Source: CAYUPI01 sp964446585 (GTDB lineage: Bacteria; Verrucomicrobiota; Verrucomicrobiia; Limisphaerales; UBA8199). From it: DNA of 64,000 nt. Location of the stretch: positions 1 through 64,000 of the forward strand of contig CAYUPI010000028.1 of assembly GCA_964446585.1 (NCBI GenBank). The letters run 5' to 3'. Numbering within the stretch: position 1 is the first letter of the stretch; each line of letters begins with the position of its first letter. The notes beneath the pieces were generated by a model, which was not told the origin of the DNA, ran no database searches, and was given only the letters and a program-made list of their open reading frames with translations. The translations under genes and the position numbers were made by a program. Of this stretch, positions 27,638 to 35,741 are shown piece after piece.

Positions 27638-28003
27638 GCATGTCATCGGCCAGTTTGCCTGCAGCAATCCCCGATAACCGCCTTTGAGTGAGTACACATT
27701 GCGGTAGCCCATCTTTTGCGCCGCCTCCGCGGTCAGCACGGACCGATAGCCGCCTCCGCAGTACATGATAATCTCTCGGCTCGGGTCAGGAAATTTTGAT
27801 TCCAAATCCCGTTCGAGGATGCCTTTGCCCAGATGCAATGCCTGGGTCGCGTGCCCTTTTTCCCATTCGTTGTCCTCCCGCACGTCCAACAACACTGCCT
27901 GCGGATTTTTGACGAGCCGTTCCCGCGCCTCGTCAATGCTGATTTCCTTCACATGCGGGCGGGCATCGTTGACCAGCTTAAGAAATTCAGGTGAGTGTAC
28001 CAT
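27629..28003 (-). CDS. Rhodanese-like domain protein
   Basis: Single-domain rhodanese of about 124 residues from the ATG at 28003 (MVHSPEFLKLVNDARPHVKEIS). Family features: ISIDEARERL, VLLDVREDNEWEKGHATQALHLGKGILERDLE, and the active-site loop YCGGGYRS, whose cysteine accepts sulfane sulfur. The loop is one residue longer than the classic CRxGx[R/T] loop but typical of single-domain forms. Predicted cytoplasmic sulfur carrier or phosphatase-like regulator. An in-frame upstream ATG at 28078 exists but adds a non-conserved 25-residue segment. It lies downstream of the large PVC heme protein on the same strand. Confidence 0.87.
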   Translation of the reverse strand: MVHSPEFLKLVNDARPHVKEISIDEARERLVKNPQAVLLDVREDNEWEKGHATQALHLGKGILERDLESKFPDPSREIIMYCGGGYRSVLTAEAAQKMGYRNVYSLKGGYRGLLQANWPMTCDK

Positions 28004-28096
28004 GGGCCAAAAATACCGTGCTGCCTCGAAAGCGGTCAAGCCATCGGTCGCCGACCCAAACGGTGCTGCCCCTTGCAAGCTTTCGCTCGCGGAGAT

Positions 28097-31090
28097 TCAC
28101 TTCACCTCAGGCAGGAGATTGCTGTGGGGCTTTTGCAGAAATTCAAGCAGATCGGCCAGGTCCTGCTGCGTCAGGCCTTGTTCAAGTCCATCCGGCATGA
28201 GCGATTTGCCCTCGGCGCGCAGCCCCGCGATTTGAGTTCGAGGGATCGTTTCGTCCGGTTGACCGGCCCGTCGCAGAGTGACGCTGTTGCCGCTCTCTGC
28301 GGCGATCAAGCCGGTCAGGGTCTCACCTTGCTTTGTGGTGACGGTGTAGCTGACAAAATCGGGCGTGACCTGACGGCTCGGATCGAGGATATCCACGAGC
28401 AAGGCTTCCCTGGGACGAGTCGCTACCCCCGCCAACTCCGGCCCGACACGATTTCCTTTTCCTTCGATCGCATGGCATTGCAGGCAGAGTTTAACGAATG
28501 TAGCAGCGCCACGCTGTCCATCCCCGGCCAGTTTCAAGCACGGTTGGAAGGTGCGGACGACCTCCTCACGGCCGCCCGAAGTGGCCGCTGTGATGAATTT
28601 CTTAATCCTGCGCGCCAGTTCCGGGTCCGGGGAGTTTCTTAGAGCTGCCTGTGTCGAAGGATCAATTTCATCAGGAGTGACGATGCCTGCCTCCAGCGCT
28701 TGGACCAATGCAGACACGGCCGCCACCGTTCTTGGAGCTGCAGCCGCCAAGCGATGCCTCGTTCCCAGGCTGTAACTTTTCCATCCGGCGAATAATTCTC
28801 CCGCCAGCTTGCGGTCTCCAAAACCGACCAGCGCATCCGCCGCAGCCAGTTGAATTTTCTCCGGCTGTTGCGGTTGGGCCAGGTCCAACAGCACCTCGCC
28901 GGCGAACTCCGGCTCGAGGTGAGCCAGGATGCGAATGGCCAGCAGACGCCGCGGCTCCGGTTCCGCAGATGACGACGCAACCGCCGCCACCGTTTCTGAC
29001 ACGCGCGCCAGGGATTGCCCCTTCGCCTCATTTGCAGCACTCGTTGCGCGGATCAATTGCGCGAAGGAAGGCGACGACCGGCCCAGGCCGTCGGCCAAAC
29101 CTGCCAGGAAAGCAAGCTGCCCATAGCTGCCAAACGGAGCTTGGGCCACCAGGTCGAGGCAAGTCGCCAATTCTGTTTCTTCGTGCTCTGCCCCAGCCAT
29201 GCACCCGAGCCGCTCCAACAGACGCGCCTGCTGTGAGGAACAGTCCCGCAGCCAGTGGGCATCGGCTTGCACCAGGCGCTTCAGGAACATCCCAGGCCTG
29301 TTCCCAACGCTCGTCAGGACCGCAGATGAAATCCAATCATTCGCGAGGTCGCGCTGGACAAATTCGGCCAGGGCGCCCAGCCGGGCGTCACTGGCCCATT
29401 CTCCCAGGCTCAAGGCGGTTTGGAAACGGACCCGGACATTTGGATCATCCTTCAGCCCGTGCAGTTTCCTCGACACTTTTGCAGAACCATTCAGCCTCCG
29501 TTCCGTCAGTCGAACCGCATGCTCCCTGACCGCAGCCTCTCGATCGCCCAAAAGGAGCAAGAGCAAGCTGTCGTCCAAACCGCCCAGCCCGTCCAGCGTC
29601 CAGAGCGCGCATAAACGGAACATGGGCTCGCTGCGATTGCGGTTTCGAAGCACGGCTCTGAGCGCCGGAATAGCTCTTGCGTCCTGCCGCTCAACCAGGA
29701 GGCGCTGAGCCGTGTCGCGCCACCAGCCGTTCGGGTTGGACAATTGATTGACGAGTTCGGCACCGGCCAGACCGCTCAGATGCGGCGCCGCCGGACGAGG
29801 CGGCCAGGACGAATTCCGCGAGCGAATGCGCCAGACGCGCCCATGCTCTGCGCCCATGCGCCACGGGATCTGCTCCCGCAAGTTCCCCGGCACAAATCCC
29901 GGATGCTCAACGAAGCGGCGGTAAAAATCGACTACATAGAGCGCGCCGTCAGGTCCCGTGGCGAAGTTCACCGGATGAAACCAGGGATCGGTCGAGGCGA
30001 GAAACTCAGTTCCAATTTCTCCCCGCCGCGCCGTGAAAGTAACGCCATCGGGGGCCAGGATCCGGCGATGCACCAGGTTCAGCAGCGATTCGCCGACGAA
30101 CGCGTTCCCAAGATATTTTTCGGCCAGGAGGTCACCGCGGAAGATCGTCAGGCCGGCGAGCGCGTTAAAGTGGCTTGAAGACTCGGTGTTGAAAACCAGC
30201 GGCGCCGGCGCCAGGGGAAAGACGCGGCCATCGTCACTGGGCGGAAGCAAATCCTGTAAGGAATCGACTGCGAACGGACCGGTATTCCGACTCAAATAGC
30301 GCTCCGGCAAAACCTCATGGCGGATGGGAATCGTGTTCCAGGAAAGAAAACGATTGCCCCAGTCGTCGCGCGTGTTGCCGAACTGGCTCCGCCCGGCGAT
30401 GGTCTCGAACTCGCCAGTGCCAGGCCGAAAGCGGAAATCGTGGCCGCGAAGCGAGACCGTTCGGGTTGCGTCCGGCCTGCGGACCTCACCGTCGCTGCGG
30501 CCATTGGCGCCGTAGATCCAGTTGTCCAATCCCCAGAATAGACCGTTGACCCGCAATTGCTGGTTTCCTTCGCCGAAGCCCGTCAGCACAACTCGCCGTT
30601 CATCGGCTCGTCCGTCCCCATCGTTGTCTCTCAGAAACAGAATGTCAGGCGCGGCCGTGACCAGCACGCCGCCATTCCAGGGCAGAACCCCGTTTGGGAA
30701 TGGGAGGTTTTCGGCAAAAACGGTGGCTCGCTCGTATCGGCCATCGCCATCGCGATCTTCCAGCATCTTAATTCTACCGCCATTGGTCGCGTTGGGATAA
30801 TCGAGCATCTCGGCGACGAACAGCCTTCCGTCAGCGTCCCAAGCGATGGCCACCGGGCTGACGACGTCCGGTTCCGACGCGACGAGGTCAGCCATCATGT
30901 CCGGATCAGCGAAATGAAACGAGCCGAGGGCCTGTTGCGGCGTGAGGGGGCTTGCGGGCTGCTGGGCTGAAGCATGAAATGCGGCGAGCGTGGCGAGGAC
31001 GAGCGCCAATCGCTTTGTCCGTGCATTATCGTTAATTTTCAATTCGCTCAGGAGCGTAAGCTGTAAGGTGCGACCTGCGTCAAAGCCCAC
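28097..31090 (-). CDS. PVC-type heme-binding dehydrogenase-like protein with C-terminal CxxCH
   Basis: About 975-997 residues, exported (KRLALVLATLAAFHASAQ signal). Residues 50-400 form a glucose/sorbosone dehydrogenase-like propeller (PVAIAWDADGRLFVAEMLDYPN, DGDGRYERATVFAENLPFPNGV, GPDGALYVVDFYRRFVEHPGF). A HEAT-like alpha region covers about 420-850. The C-terminus has a cytochrome c site (LCLQCHAIEGKGNRVGPELAGV) and the conserved SYTVTTKQGETLTGLIAAESGNSVTLRRAG segment. Family is large in Planctomycetes and Verrucomicrobia; substrate unknown. The start is uncertain: ATG at 31090 or a TTG near residue 17 (LKINDNAR). It is followed upstream by a ceramidase-like gene in the same orientation. 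Confidence 0.9.
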   Translation of the reverse strand: MGFDAGRTLQLTLLSELKINDNARTKRLALVLATLAAFHASAQQPASPLTPQQALGSFHFADPDMMADLVASEPDVVSPVAIAWDADGRLFVAEMLDYPNATNGGRIKMLEDRDGDGRYERATVFAENLPFPNGVLPWNGGVLVTAAPDILFLRDNDGDGRADERRVVLTGFGEGNQQLRVNGLFWGLDNWIYGANGRSDGEVRRPDATRTVSLRGHDFRFRPGTGEFETIAGRSQFGNTRDDWGNRFLSWNTIPIRHEVLPERYLSRNTGPFAVDSLQDLLPPSDDGRVFPLAPAPLVFNTESSSHFNALAGLTIFRGDLLAEKYLGNAFVGESLLNLVHRRILAPDGVTFTARRGEIGTEFLASTDPWFHPVNFATGPDGALYVVDFYRRFVEHPGFVPGNLREQIPWRMGAEHGRVWRIRSRNSSWPPRPAAPHLSGLAGAELVNQLSNPNGWWRDTAQRLLVERQDARAIPALRAVLRNRNRSEPMFRLCALWTLDGLGGLDDSLLLLLLGDREAAVREHAVRLTERRLNGSAKVSRKLHGLKDDPNVRVRFQTALSLGEWASDARLGALAEFVQRDLANDWISSAVLTSVGNRPGMFLKRLVQADAHWLRDCSSQQARLLERLGCMAGAEHEETELATCLDLVAQAPFGSYGQLAFLAGLADGLGRSSPSFAQLIRATSAANEAKGQSLARVSETVAAVASSSAEPEPRRLLAIRILAHLEPEFAGEVLLDLAQPQQPEKIQLAAADALVGFGDRKLAGELFAGWKSYSLGTRHRLAAAAPRTVAAVSALVQALEAGIVTPDEIDPSTQAALRNSPDPELARRIKKFITAATSGGREEVVRTFQPCLKLAGDGQRGAATFVKLCLQCHAIEGKGNRVGPELAGVATRPREALLVDILDPSRQVTPDFVSYTVTTKQGETLTGLIAAESGNSVTLRRAGQPDETIPRTQIAGLRAEGKSLMPDGLEQGLTQQDLADLLEFLQKPHSNLLPEVK

Positions 31091-31103
31091 CGACCACCGA
31101 CAC

Positions 31104-32453
31104 CTACTTTGCCAATTCTTTCAGCATGTTGATGGATTCATCCACGATGCGCTCGCCAGTGCCGGGTTCTGCGTAACTGTGGAAGCCGGTCCAGCACTGG
31201 TATCCGCCCAGCATGTGGCCCTCCTGGTTTGGAATGTAACCGATCCAATCGTTCGCCAATTCCGCGATGTAAGTATAGCGGAACGGAGACCGGTTCTTAA
31301 TGTCCAGTCCGAGCTGAGTGAAAAACTCCGCCGGCACGCCAACAATTGCCACGTCGCCAATTCGCATGACCTGGAGCCATGTTTCGCGGGCCTGCCCGCG
31401 TTTGGGCGCGAGCTCCTTGCGCATGTTGCGAAAGACCGGAATGATCTGGTCGGCATGGGCAGGTGCGTATTTCCGGCAATAGCGCGTGACGGATTCCTCC
31501 TCAGCCGCTTCGTCAAAATTGCGGACCTTGAAAGCGAACGGGCGTTTGATCGCCGCCAACTTTTCGACGGGTCGCGGTTTGGATTGCGCGAGCGCGTCCT
31601 GAACAGCGACTTTGATTCGTTTGGTCATCTCGTCACAAGTCAGATTGAGATTATGAGTCGAGCCGGACGCACCCTCCAGGAAGCAAACCGTCGCGCCAAG
31701 CTCCGCTTCCAGTTCCTGGGCTGCCAATCCATAGAAGGAAGGCGAACGCCGTGCAGCCTGGCGCGTGCCGATGCTGTGCGTGGAATGATTGAACAGGAGC
31801 GCTTGGACCTTGTCTGAAGGCTCACGAAACGCCAACACAGGCAGCTCCGGATCGAATGGCCCCGTGGGCCGAACAAAGTCATCGCGAGGCCCTATCCAAT
31901 AAATCATGCCATCCGCCAGCAGCATGCGGCTGTTCTGGCCGACGGTTGGTTCCGATCCGAGACGAAAGAAGAATCGGCATTCCTCTTTGGAAAGGTTGGC
32001 GTTCGCGTCCTGGACGGCTTTGACGATGCCACGCTGCACGCGTTTGGTGAAGGTCTCGTCCAGTCCGTACCCATGTACAAACATGGTGCTGGGCGCGTGA
32101 TGCGTATGCGTACAGTTGATAAGAATATTGGCGACCGGAATGCCGGTCGTCTTTTCAATCTCGGCCGCCACCGGGTCGAGTCGTTCGCGAGTGATCATCA
32201 GGATGTCACAGGCCACGATGGCCAGCTTCGAGGATGAATTTTTTTCGAGAACAACGGACACAGCGCGAAGTTTGCCCTCCTGGCCAATCGCTTTGCCCGG
32301 ACTGATCCCGCCGGCGATGGTCATTGAGTCATCGGCCTCGAATTCGGCGCTGGCGGTTCCCACTCGGAGTCCACCCGATGAAGCAGTCTTCTCTTCGCCG
32401 TGAAGAAGAGTTGTGAACAATAGCGCGGCAGGAATTGCGGCAAGAATTTTCAT
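31104..32453 (-). CDS. Neutral/alkaline ceramidase-like exported hydrolase
   Basis: 449-residue protein with a signal peptide (MKILAAIPAALLFTTLLHG). The N-terminal half matches neutral/alkaline non-lysosomal ceramidase N-terminal domains: LRVGTASAEFEADDSMTIAGG, ILINCTHTHHAPS (zinc-ligand His cluster), LFNHSTHSIG and FLEGASGSTHNLNL. The C-terminal beta domain typical of true ceramidases is short (VMRIGDVAIVGVPAEFFTQLGLDIK, NDWIGYIPNQEGH). Substrate could be a lipid amide or another polymer; not determined. The ATG at 32453 is preferred over 32489 because it starts the signal peptide. 13 bp separate it from the PVC heme gene, so co-transcription is likely. Confidence 0.85.
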   Translation of the reverse strand: MKILAAIPAALLFTTLLHGEEKTASSGGLRVGTASAEFEADDSMTIAGGISPGKAIGQEGKLRAVSVVLEKNSSSKLAIVACDILMITRERLDPVAAEIEKTTGIPVANILINCTHTHHAPSTMFVHGYGLDETFTKRVQRGIVKAVQDANANLSKEECRFFFRLGSEPTVGQNSRMLLADGMIYWIGPRDDFVRPTGPFDPELPVLAFREPSDKVQALLFNHSTHSIGTRQAARRSPSFYGLAAQELEAELGATVCFLEGASGSTHNLNLTCDEMTKRIKVAVQDALAQSKPRPVEKLAAIKRPFAFKVRNFDEAAEEESVTRYCRKYAPAHADQIIPVFRNMRKELAPKRGQARETWLQVMRIGDVAIVGVPAEFFTQLGLDIKNRSPFRYTYIAELANDWIGYIPNQEGHMLGGYQCWTGFHSYAEPGTGERIVDESINMLKELAK

Positions 32454-32504
32454 GCAAACGCAAATAGACTTTGAGCCACTTAATGACACTTCGCGCCGGA
32501 ATTG

Positions 32505-33377
32505 TCAGTAATTTGTTCGTTGGCGATTGGATCGTCTCAGCAGAACGATCAGCACAAGATTCCCAATCGAAATCGCGGCTACCGTCAGGGAGGCGTTAGC
32601 TCGCCAGGCACTGGTCAGGAAGAGGCAATTGAGCATCAACCAGAGAGCCAAAGGCGAGAAATTCAATGGTCGCAAAAGAGGTTTCTTATCAATAAGCGCC
32701 GGCGTGGCCAGCACTTGGGCCACGACAGCCAGGGCGGCCCACCAAACGGCGTTGAATGCCGATATCGGTGGGGACCCGAGACCATTCAGATCAGCTTGCG
32801 CGGACCAGAAGTGTTCGAGGCCGAACTCGCCCAATGCCACGATGAGTGCAGTAAGCCCGATTAGCCGCAGGCCATGGATTGGAGCCCTGCGCCACTGAGC
32901 GAGTATCAGCCGTGCGACGTCACGCGAGACGAGCAGCGTGACAAGCCAAATCATGGGCAGAATCCAGAAGTGGCTGGAAGGGAGTTTCGGCGCCAAAGGA
33001 ATGCCTGCCACCGCGGCGAGCTTGTGCGCAAGGCTGACGACGACGGGAATGATTCCAGCCACAAGCAGCACATTTTGAATGGGGAGCTCGCGCGCGAGCG
33101 AAAGCAGAGCCACCAAGGTGCCGAGCGCAAGAAGCGTTGCCTCTGGCCAGTATGCCGGTCCGAACAGCTTTTGTGGAACCAACAACCTCAACCAGACGAT
33201 GAACCATTGAGCCAGAAACAAGCCAAAGCATATCCGATGGAGAACTTCGGTTGCACTGGAGCGAGTGCGTTCATTGTGAACGGGAAGAACGAGCCGCATT
33301 GCATTTGGTGCCCGCTTAGCGGGACGGCGGCAAATTTCCAACATCCTCCGCGCAAGAACAAGGCGCAATAACCGCAC
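32505..33377 (-). CDS. Multi-pass membrane protein of unknown function
   Basis: Up to 290 residues with about eight hydrophobic segments (CFGLFLAQWFIVWLRLLV, ATLLALGTLVALLSLA, NVLLVAGIIPVVVSLAHKL, WILPMIWLVTLLVS, LIGLTALIVALGEFGLEHFW, AVWWAALAVVAQVLATPAL, LALWLMLNCLFLTSAW, LTVAAISIGNLVLIVLL). I recognise no family. The real start may be the internal ATG at 33299 (MRLVLPVHNERTR), since the first 26 residues are basic and not membrane-like. It lies 15 bp upstream of the ceramidase-like frame on the same strand and may share its operon. Confidence 0.65.
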   Translation of the reverse strand: MRLLRLVLARRMLEICRRPAKRAPNAMRLVLPVHNERTRSSATEVLHRICFGLFLAQWFIVWLRLLVPQKLFGPAYWPEATLLALGTLVALLSLARELPIQNVLLVAGIIPVVVSLAHKLAAVAGIPLAPKLPSSHFWILPMIWLVTLLVSRDVARLILAQWRRAPIHGLRLIGLTALIVALGEFGLEHFWSAQADLNGLGSPPISAFNAVWWAALAVVAQVLATPALIDKKPLLRPLNFSPLALWLMLNCLFLTSAWRANASLTVAAISIGNLVLIVLLRRSNRQRTNY

Positions 33378-33470
33378 CCGCTAAAGCAAGTTAGGGGCAA
33401 CTATGGTGGAGCGGCCAGTTGCCTCGCGAAGTCCCGCCCCGCGGGAGAGTGCGACCGGCTTGTCCACCAT

Positions 33471-33575
33471 ACGCAGGCTTGCTACGGAGGACGGGCCGGC
33501 GCTTTCGGCGGTCGTGGGTAAGCGCCAAAGCGGGAGCAAGCTCCGCGCACTCCAAACGCTTCGCGCAGTTCGATC
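33471..33575. repeat. Family B dispersed repeat, copy 1
   Basis: Contains GGGAGCAAGCTCCGCGCACT and CCAAACGCTTCGCGC near 33530-33568, plus GGCGCTTTCGGC at 33498-33509. The same elements occur reverse-complemented and in the same order at 62991-63085. An 18-base word TTGCTACGGAGGACGGGC at 33479-33496 recurs exactly at 35848-35865. The whole 33378-33692 gap (315 bp) holds this repeat and no recognisable gene. Confidence 0.88.
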
Positions 33576-33692
33576 GCTGTGCGCCCGTGCTGGGCATCGA
33601 GCCCTGCCGCGCGCGGGACTAAGGCACCGCAAATTGCCTTGTTTGCTGGCTCCGGAATTGCTTTCTTGTCCGCAGCAAACGGCCCGAAATTT

Positions 33693-34118
33693 ATGACGCT
33701 CGACCAGGCAAAGACACTGATTAAGAATTGCGCGGAGCAGATGCAGGCGCGGTATGGCAAACCTGTGTTCGATGAGTGGGCGATAGTGTCTCTTTCCGAG
33801 CACCCGGGGCACGTGCTGGACTATGTCGGCCCACGAAAAGAAGGGTTCAAAAAAAACTTCCTGACCGACGCCGGTTCATTGCGCGCCGGTCTGACGAACT
33901 CGGATTACGAGATTGGAGATTTTGAGTTCGCTCGCTACGGCGTAGGCACAGGTTTCGAGTCCTTTCTTGTGCTTGCCAAGGGCGTTTACCTAATTTGCAA
34001 CAATACGGCGGAGTCGATGGACGGTATCACCAAGGACCCGCGGTGGCTGGTGGCGCAGGTGCCATTCGTCGAGCTAAGCGACAAGGTGCGGGCGGACCCG
34101 CTAGTGGTGCAACGGTAA
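33693..34118 (+). CDS. Conserved hypothetical protein
   Basis: 141-residue soluble protein that I do not recognise (MTLDQAKTLIKNCAEQMQARYGKPVFDEWAIVSL...). It has an N-terminal helix, then alternating strands including VLDYVGPRKEGF, GDFEFARYGVGTGFESFLVLAKGVYLICNNT and a C-terminal LVAQVPFVELSDKVRADPL. The pattern of amphipathic helix followed by a five-stranded sheet resembles roadblock/profilin-like small folds, which is only a guess. The ATG at 33693 is preferred because the upstream frame (from 33579) runs through repeat-derived sequence. It is convergent with the cation antiporter across a word repeat. Confidence 0.65.
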   Translation: MTLDQAKTLIKNCAEQMQARYGKPVFDEWAIVSLSEHPGHVLDYVGPRKEGFKKNFLTDAGSLRAGLTNSDYEIGDFEFARYGVGTGFESFLVLAKGVYLICNNTAESMDGITKDPRWLVAQVPFVELSDKVRADPLVVQR

Positions 34119-34167
34119 TCGCTCAGCGAACATGCGAGCGCAGCAACACCGCAATTTGCCTCCTCTC

Positions 34168-34343
34168 AGTGAAATCCAAATCCGAAATCCGAAATCCGAA
34201 ATCCGAAGGCCGAAAGAAGCCCGAATTCCGAGGTCCGAATTCACGACCGGCAATTTGAGTAGTCGCTGGTAATTGGCAACGTACCTAACTTTCGGTCTTC
34301 AGTTTTCGGATTTTCTTCGGATTTCGGCCTTCGGATTTCGCAA
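34168..34343. repeat. Family C word-type inverted repeat, copy 5
   Basis: Left arm AAATCCAAATCCGAAATCCG followed by further AATCCGAA words (34170-34215); right arm TCGGATTTTCTTCGGATTTC and CTTCGGATTTCGC (34313-34342). It lies between the convergent hypothetical gene and the cation antiporter gene. Confidence 0.88.
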
Positions 34344-34353
34344 TTGCGCCGCA

Positions 34354-35358
34354 TCACTTCCCCAAACCTCGATAAAGAAAGACGGCGTAAACAGCGACCA
34401 AAACCCAACCCACCCAGCGCGGCAGACGGCCGAGCAACGCTACGAAAAAGAAATGCAGAACCGCCGCTCCAAGCAGAATTATCATTCCCGCGCGAAAGAA
34501 TGGCGGCACCTGGATGGGGCGGTAGAGCGCAAAAACGCCGATGCAAAGTGGAATACTGATGTGACCGTCGCCGACCTGTGAGGCATAGACAACTTCGGGA
34601 TTTCCACGCCAGCCGTAGTAAAACGCAAGCAAGCCGTTCGGCAGGACCATCAACCAACCGCTCAGCCAGCCCAGGTTTTTGGCGCTGACGAAGCCGCTGT
34701 GCTGGCCGGAGACCCAGCCTACCAGCCAATCCGTGCTCACATAGATCGCATAACCGCCTACCGCCAGCAGCAGCAAATCCATCGGCAACATCCAACTGAA
34801 AGATTTGTTTTGGCGGACATTCGTCTTGAGCACTTCGAAAATGTGAAAGCATTGCCAAAAAAAGAACAATCCGATCAGCACCAGGCCATCGTCAAAATCG
34901 ATCTTGCCGTCCCGGCCCAGCGCCCAAACTGCTCCCGTAAAGAACAGCACCGCCGTAAGCGTCAACAGAAGCGAAAGCCTGTTAAGCCGGAGTTCTTTGC
35001 CGGCGCCTTTTGATCTCTTTGAGTTTTTTGCCTTCTGATTCGGCAGGATATTCATGCCCCAGAACACGGCAGGAAGTCCCAGCAGCAGCGTCATGTTCGT
35101 CACGTTATTGACCAGCGAATTCGTCAGCACCTCGGTTCCAGGGCCGCCTTTAATTCCGAGCAGAAAAGCGAAGATGAGATTGCCCATGCCGGAGCAGTAA
35201 GGCATGACCAGCGTCCCGAGCACGGTGCCTTCTGCGCCTCTTTCGGTCAGGGCTTCCAGCCGCCAGATCGTGAGGAAAGACGCGGCAATGAACAGTCCCA
35301 AAAACATCCACGGGGCCCACGCGCCGGAGCTTTCCATCCATTGAACGAGCGAGTTCAA
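34354..35358 (-). CDS. Ca2+/cation antiporter (CaCA superfamily), YrbG-like
   Basis: 334-residue inner membrane protein with about ten hydrophobic segments. The two CaCA alpha repeats are recognisable: GMGNLIFAFLLGIKGGPGTEVLTNSLVNNVTNMTLLLGLPAVFWG (about residues 57-101) and LSGWLMVLPNGLLAFYYGWRGNPEVVYASQVGDGHISIPLCIGVFAL (about 230-276). The first repeat has N and S/T where most members have the acidic G[SN]xxE motif, so ion selectivity may differ. A cytoplasmic loop is lysine rich (QKAKNSKRSKGAGKELRLNR). It is followed by a DUF167 gene 18 bp upstream on the same strand. Confidence 0.8.
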   Translation of the reverse strand: MNSLVQWMESSGAWAPWMFLGLFIAASFLTIWRLEALTERGAEGTVLGTLVMPYCSGMGNLIFAFLLGIKGGPGTEVLTNSLVNNVTNMTLLLGLPAVFWGMNILPNQKAKNSKRSKGAGKELRLNRLSLLLTLTAVLFFTGAVWALGRDGKIDFDDGLVLIGLFFFWQCFHIFEVLKTNVRQNKSFSWMLPMDLLLLAVGGYAIYVSTDWLVGWVSGQHSGFVSAKNLGWLSGWLMVLPNGLLAFYYGWRGNPEVVYASQVGDGHISIPLCIGVFALYRPIQVPPFFRAGMIILLGAAVLHFFFVALLGRLPRWVGWVLVAVYAVFLYRGLGK

Positions 35359-35376
35359 GAGAAGGAGCCCAAGACA

Positions 35377-35691
35377 TTATCTGTCAGAAGCCGCCGTCAA
35401 TTTGGCGACTACGTCCGCGGGCGTCAGGCCGTGCACCTTGACGACTTTGTGTCGCGAGGTGTGGCCGCGCACCAACTCAACCCTGCCGCGCGGACAATCC
35501 AGTCGGTCCGCCAGCAATTGAACCAGGGCGTCGTTGGCAGCGGCCTCAACCGGCGGGGCTGTAACTTTCACGCGCAACTCGCGGCCCAGCGGTTCTCCAA
35601 TTTCGTTGCTGGACGCGCGCGGCTGGAGCTTTAGGGAGAGGAACACGCCGTCTGGCGCCGCGCGGAGGTAATCAGGCAGTGTCATCCGCAA
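35377..35691 (-). CDS. DUF167 (YggU) family protein
   Basis: 104-residue small cytoplasmic protein of unknown role, conserved across bacteria. Family pattern: DGVFLSLKLQPRASSNEIGEPLGRELRVKVTAPPVEAAANDALVQLLADRL followed by RVELVRGHTSRHKVVKVHGL. The PPVEGKAN-type motif reads PPVEAAAN. It lies 18 bp upstream of the cation antiporter gene on the same strand, probably co-transcribed. Structures of this family show an alpha/beta fold; no catalytic activity is established. Confidence 0.9.
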   Translation of the reverse strand: MRMTLPDYLRAAPDGVFLSLKLQPRASSNEIGEPLGRELRVKVTAPPVEAAANDALVQLLADRLDCPRGRVELVRGHTSRHKVVKVHGLTPADVVAKLTAASDR

Positions 35692-35741
35692 AATGAATTC
35701 TCGCCGTGCATCAGGCTGAATGGTAAGAGTCTAGATATGAT

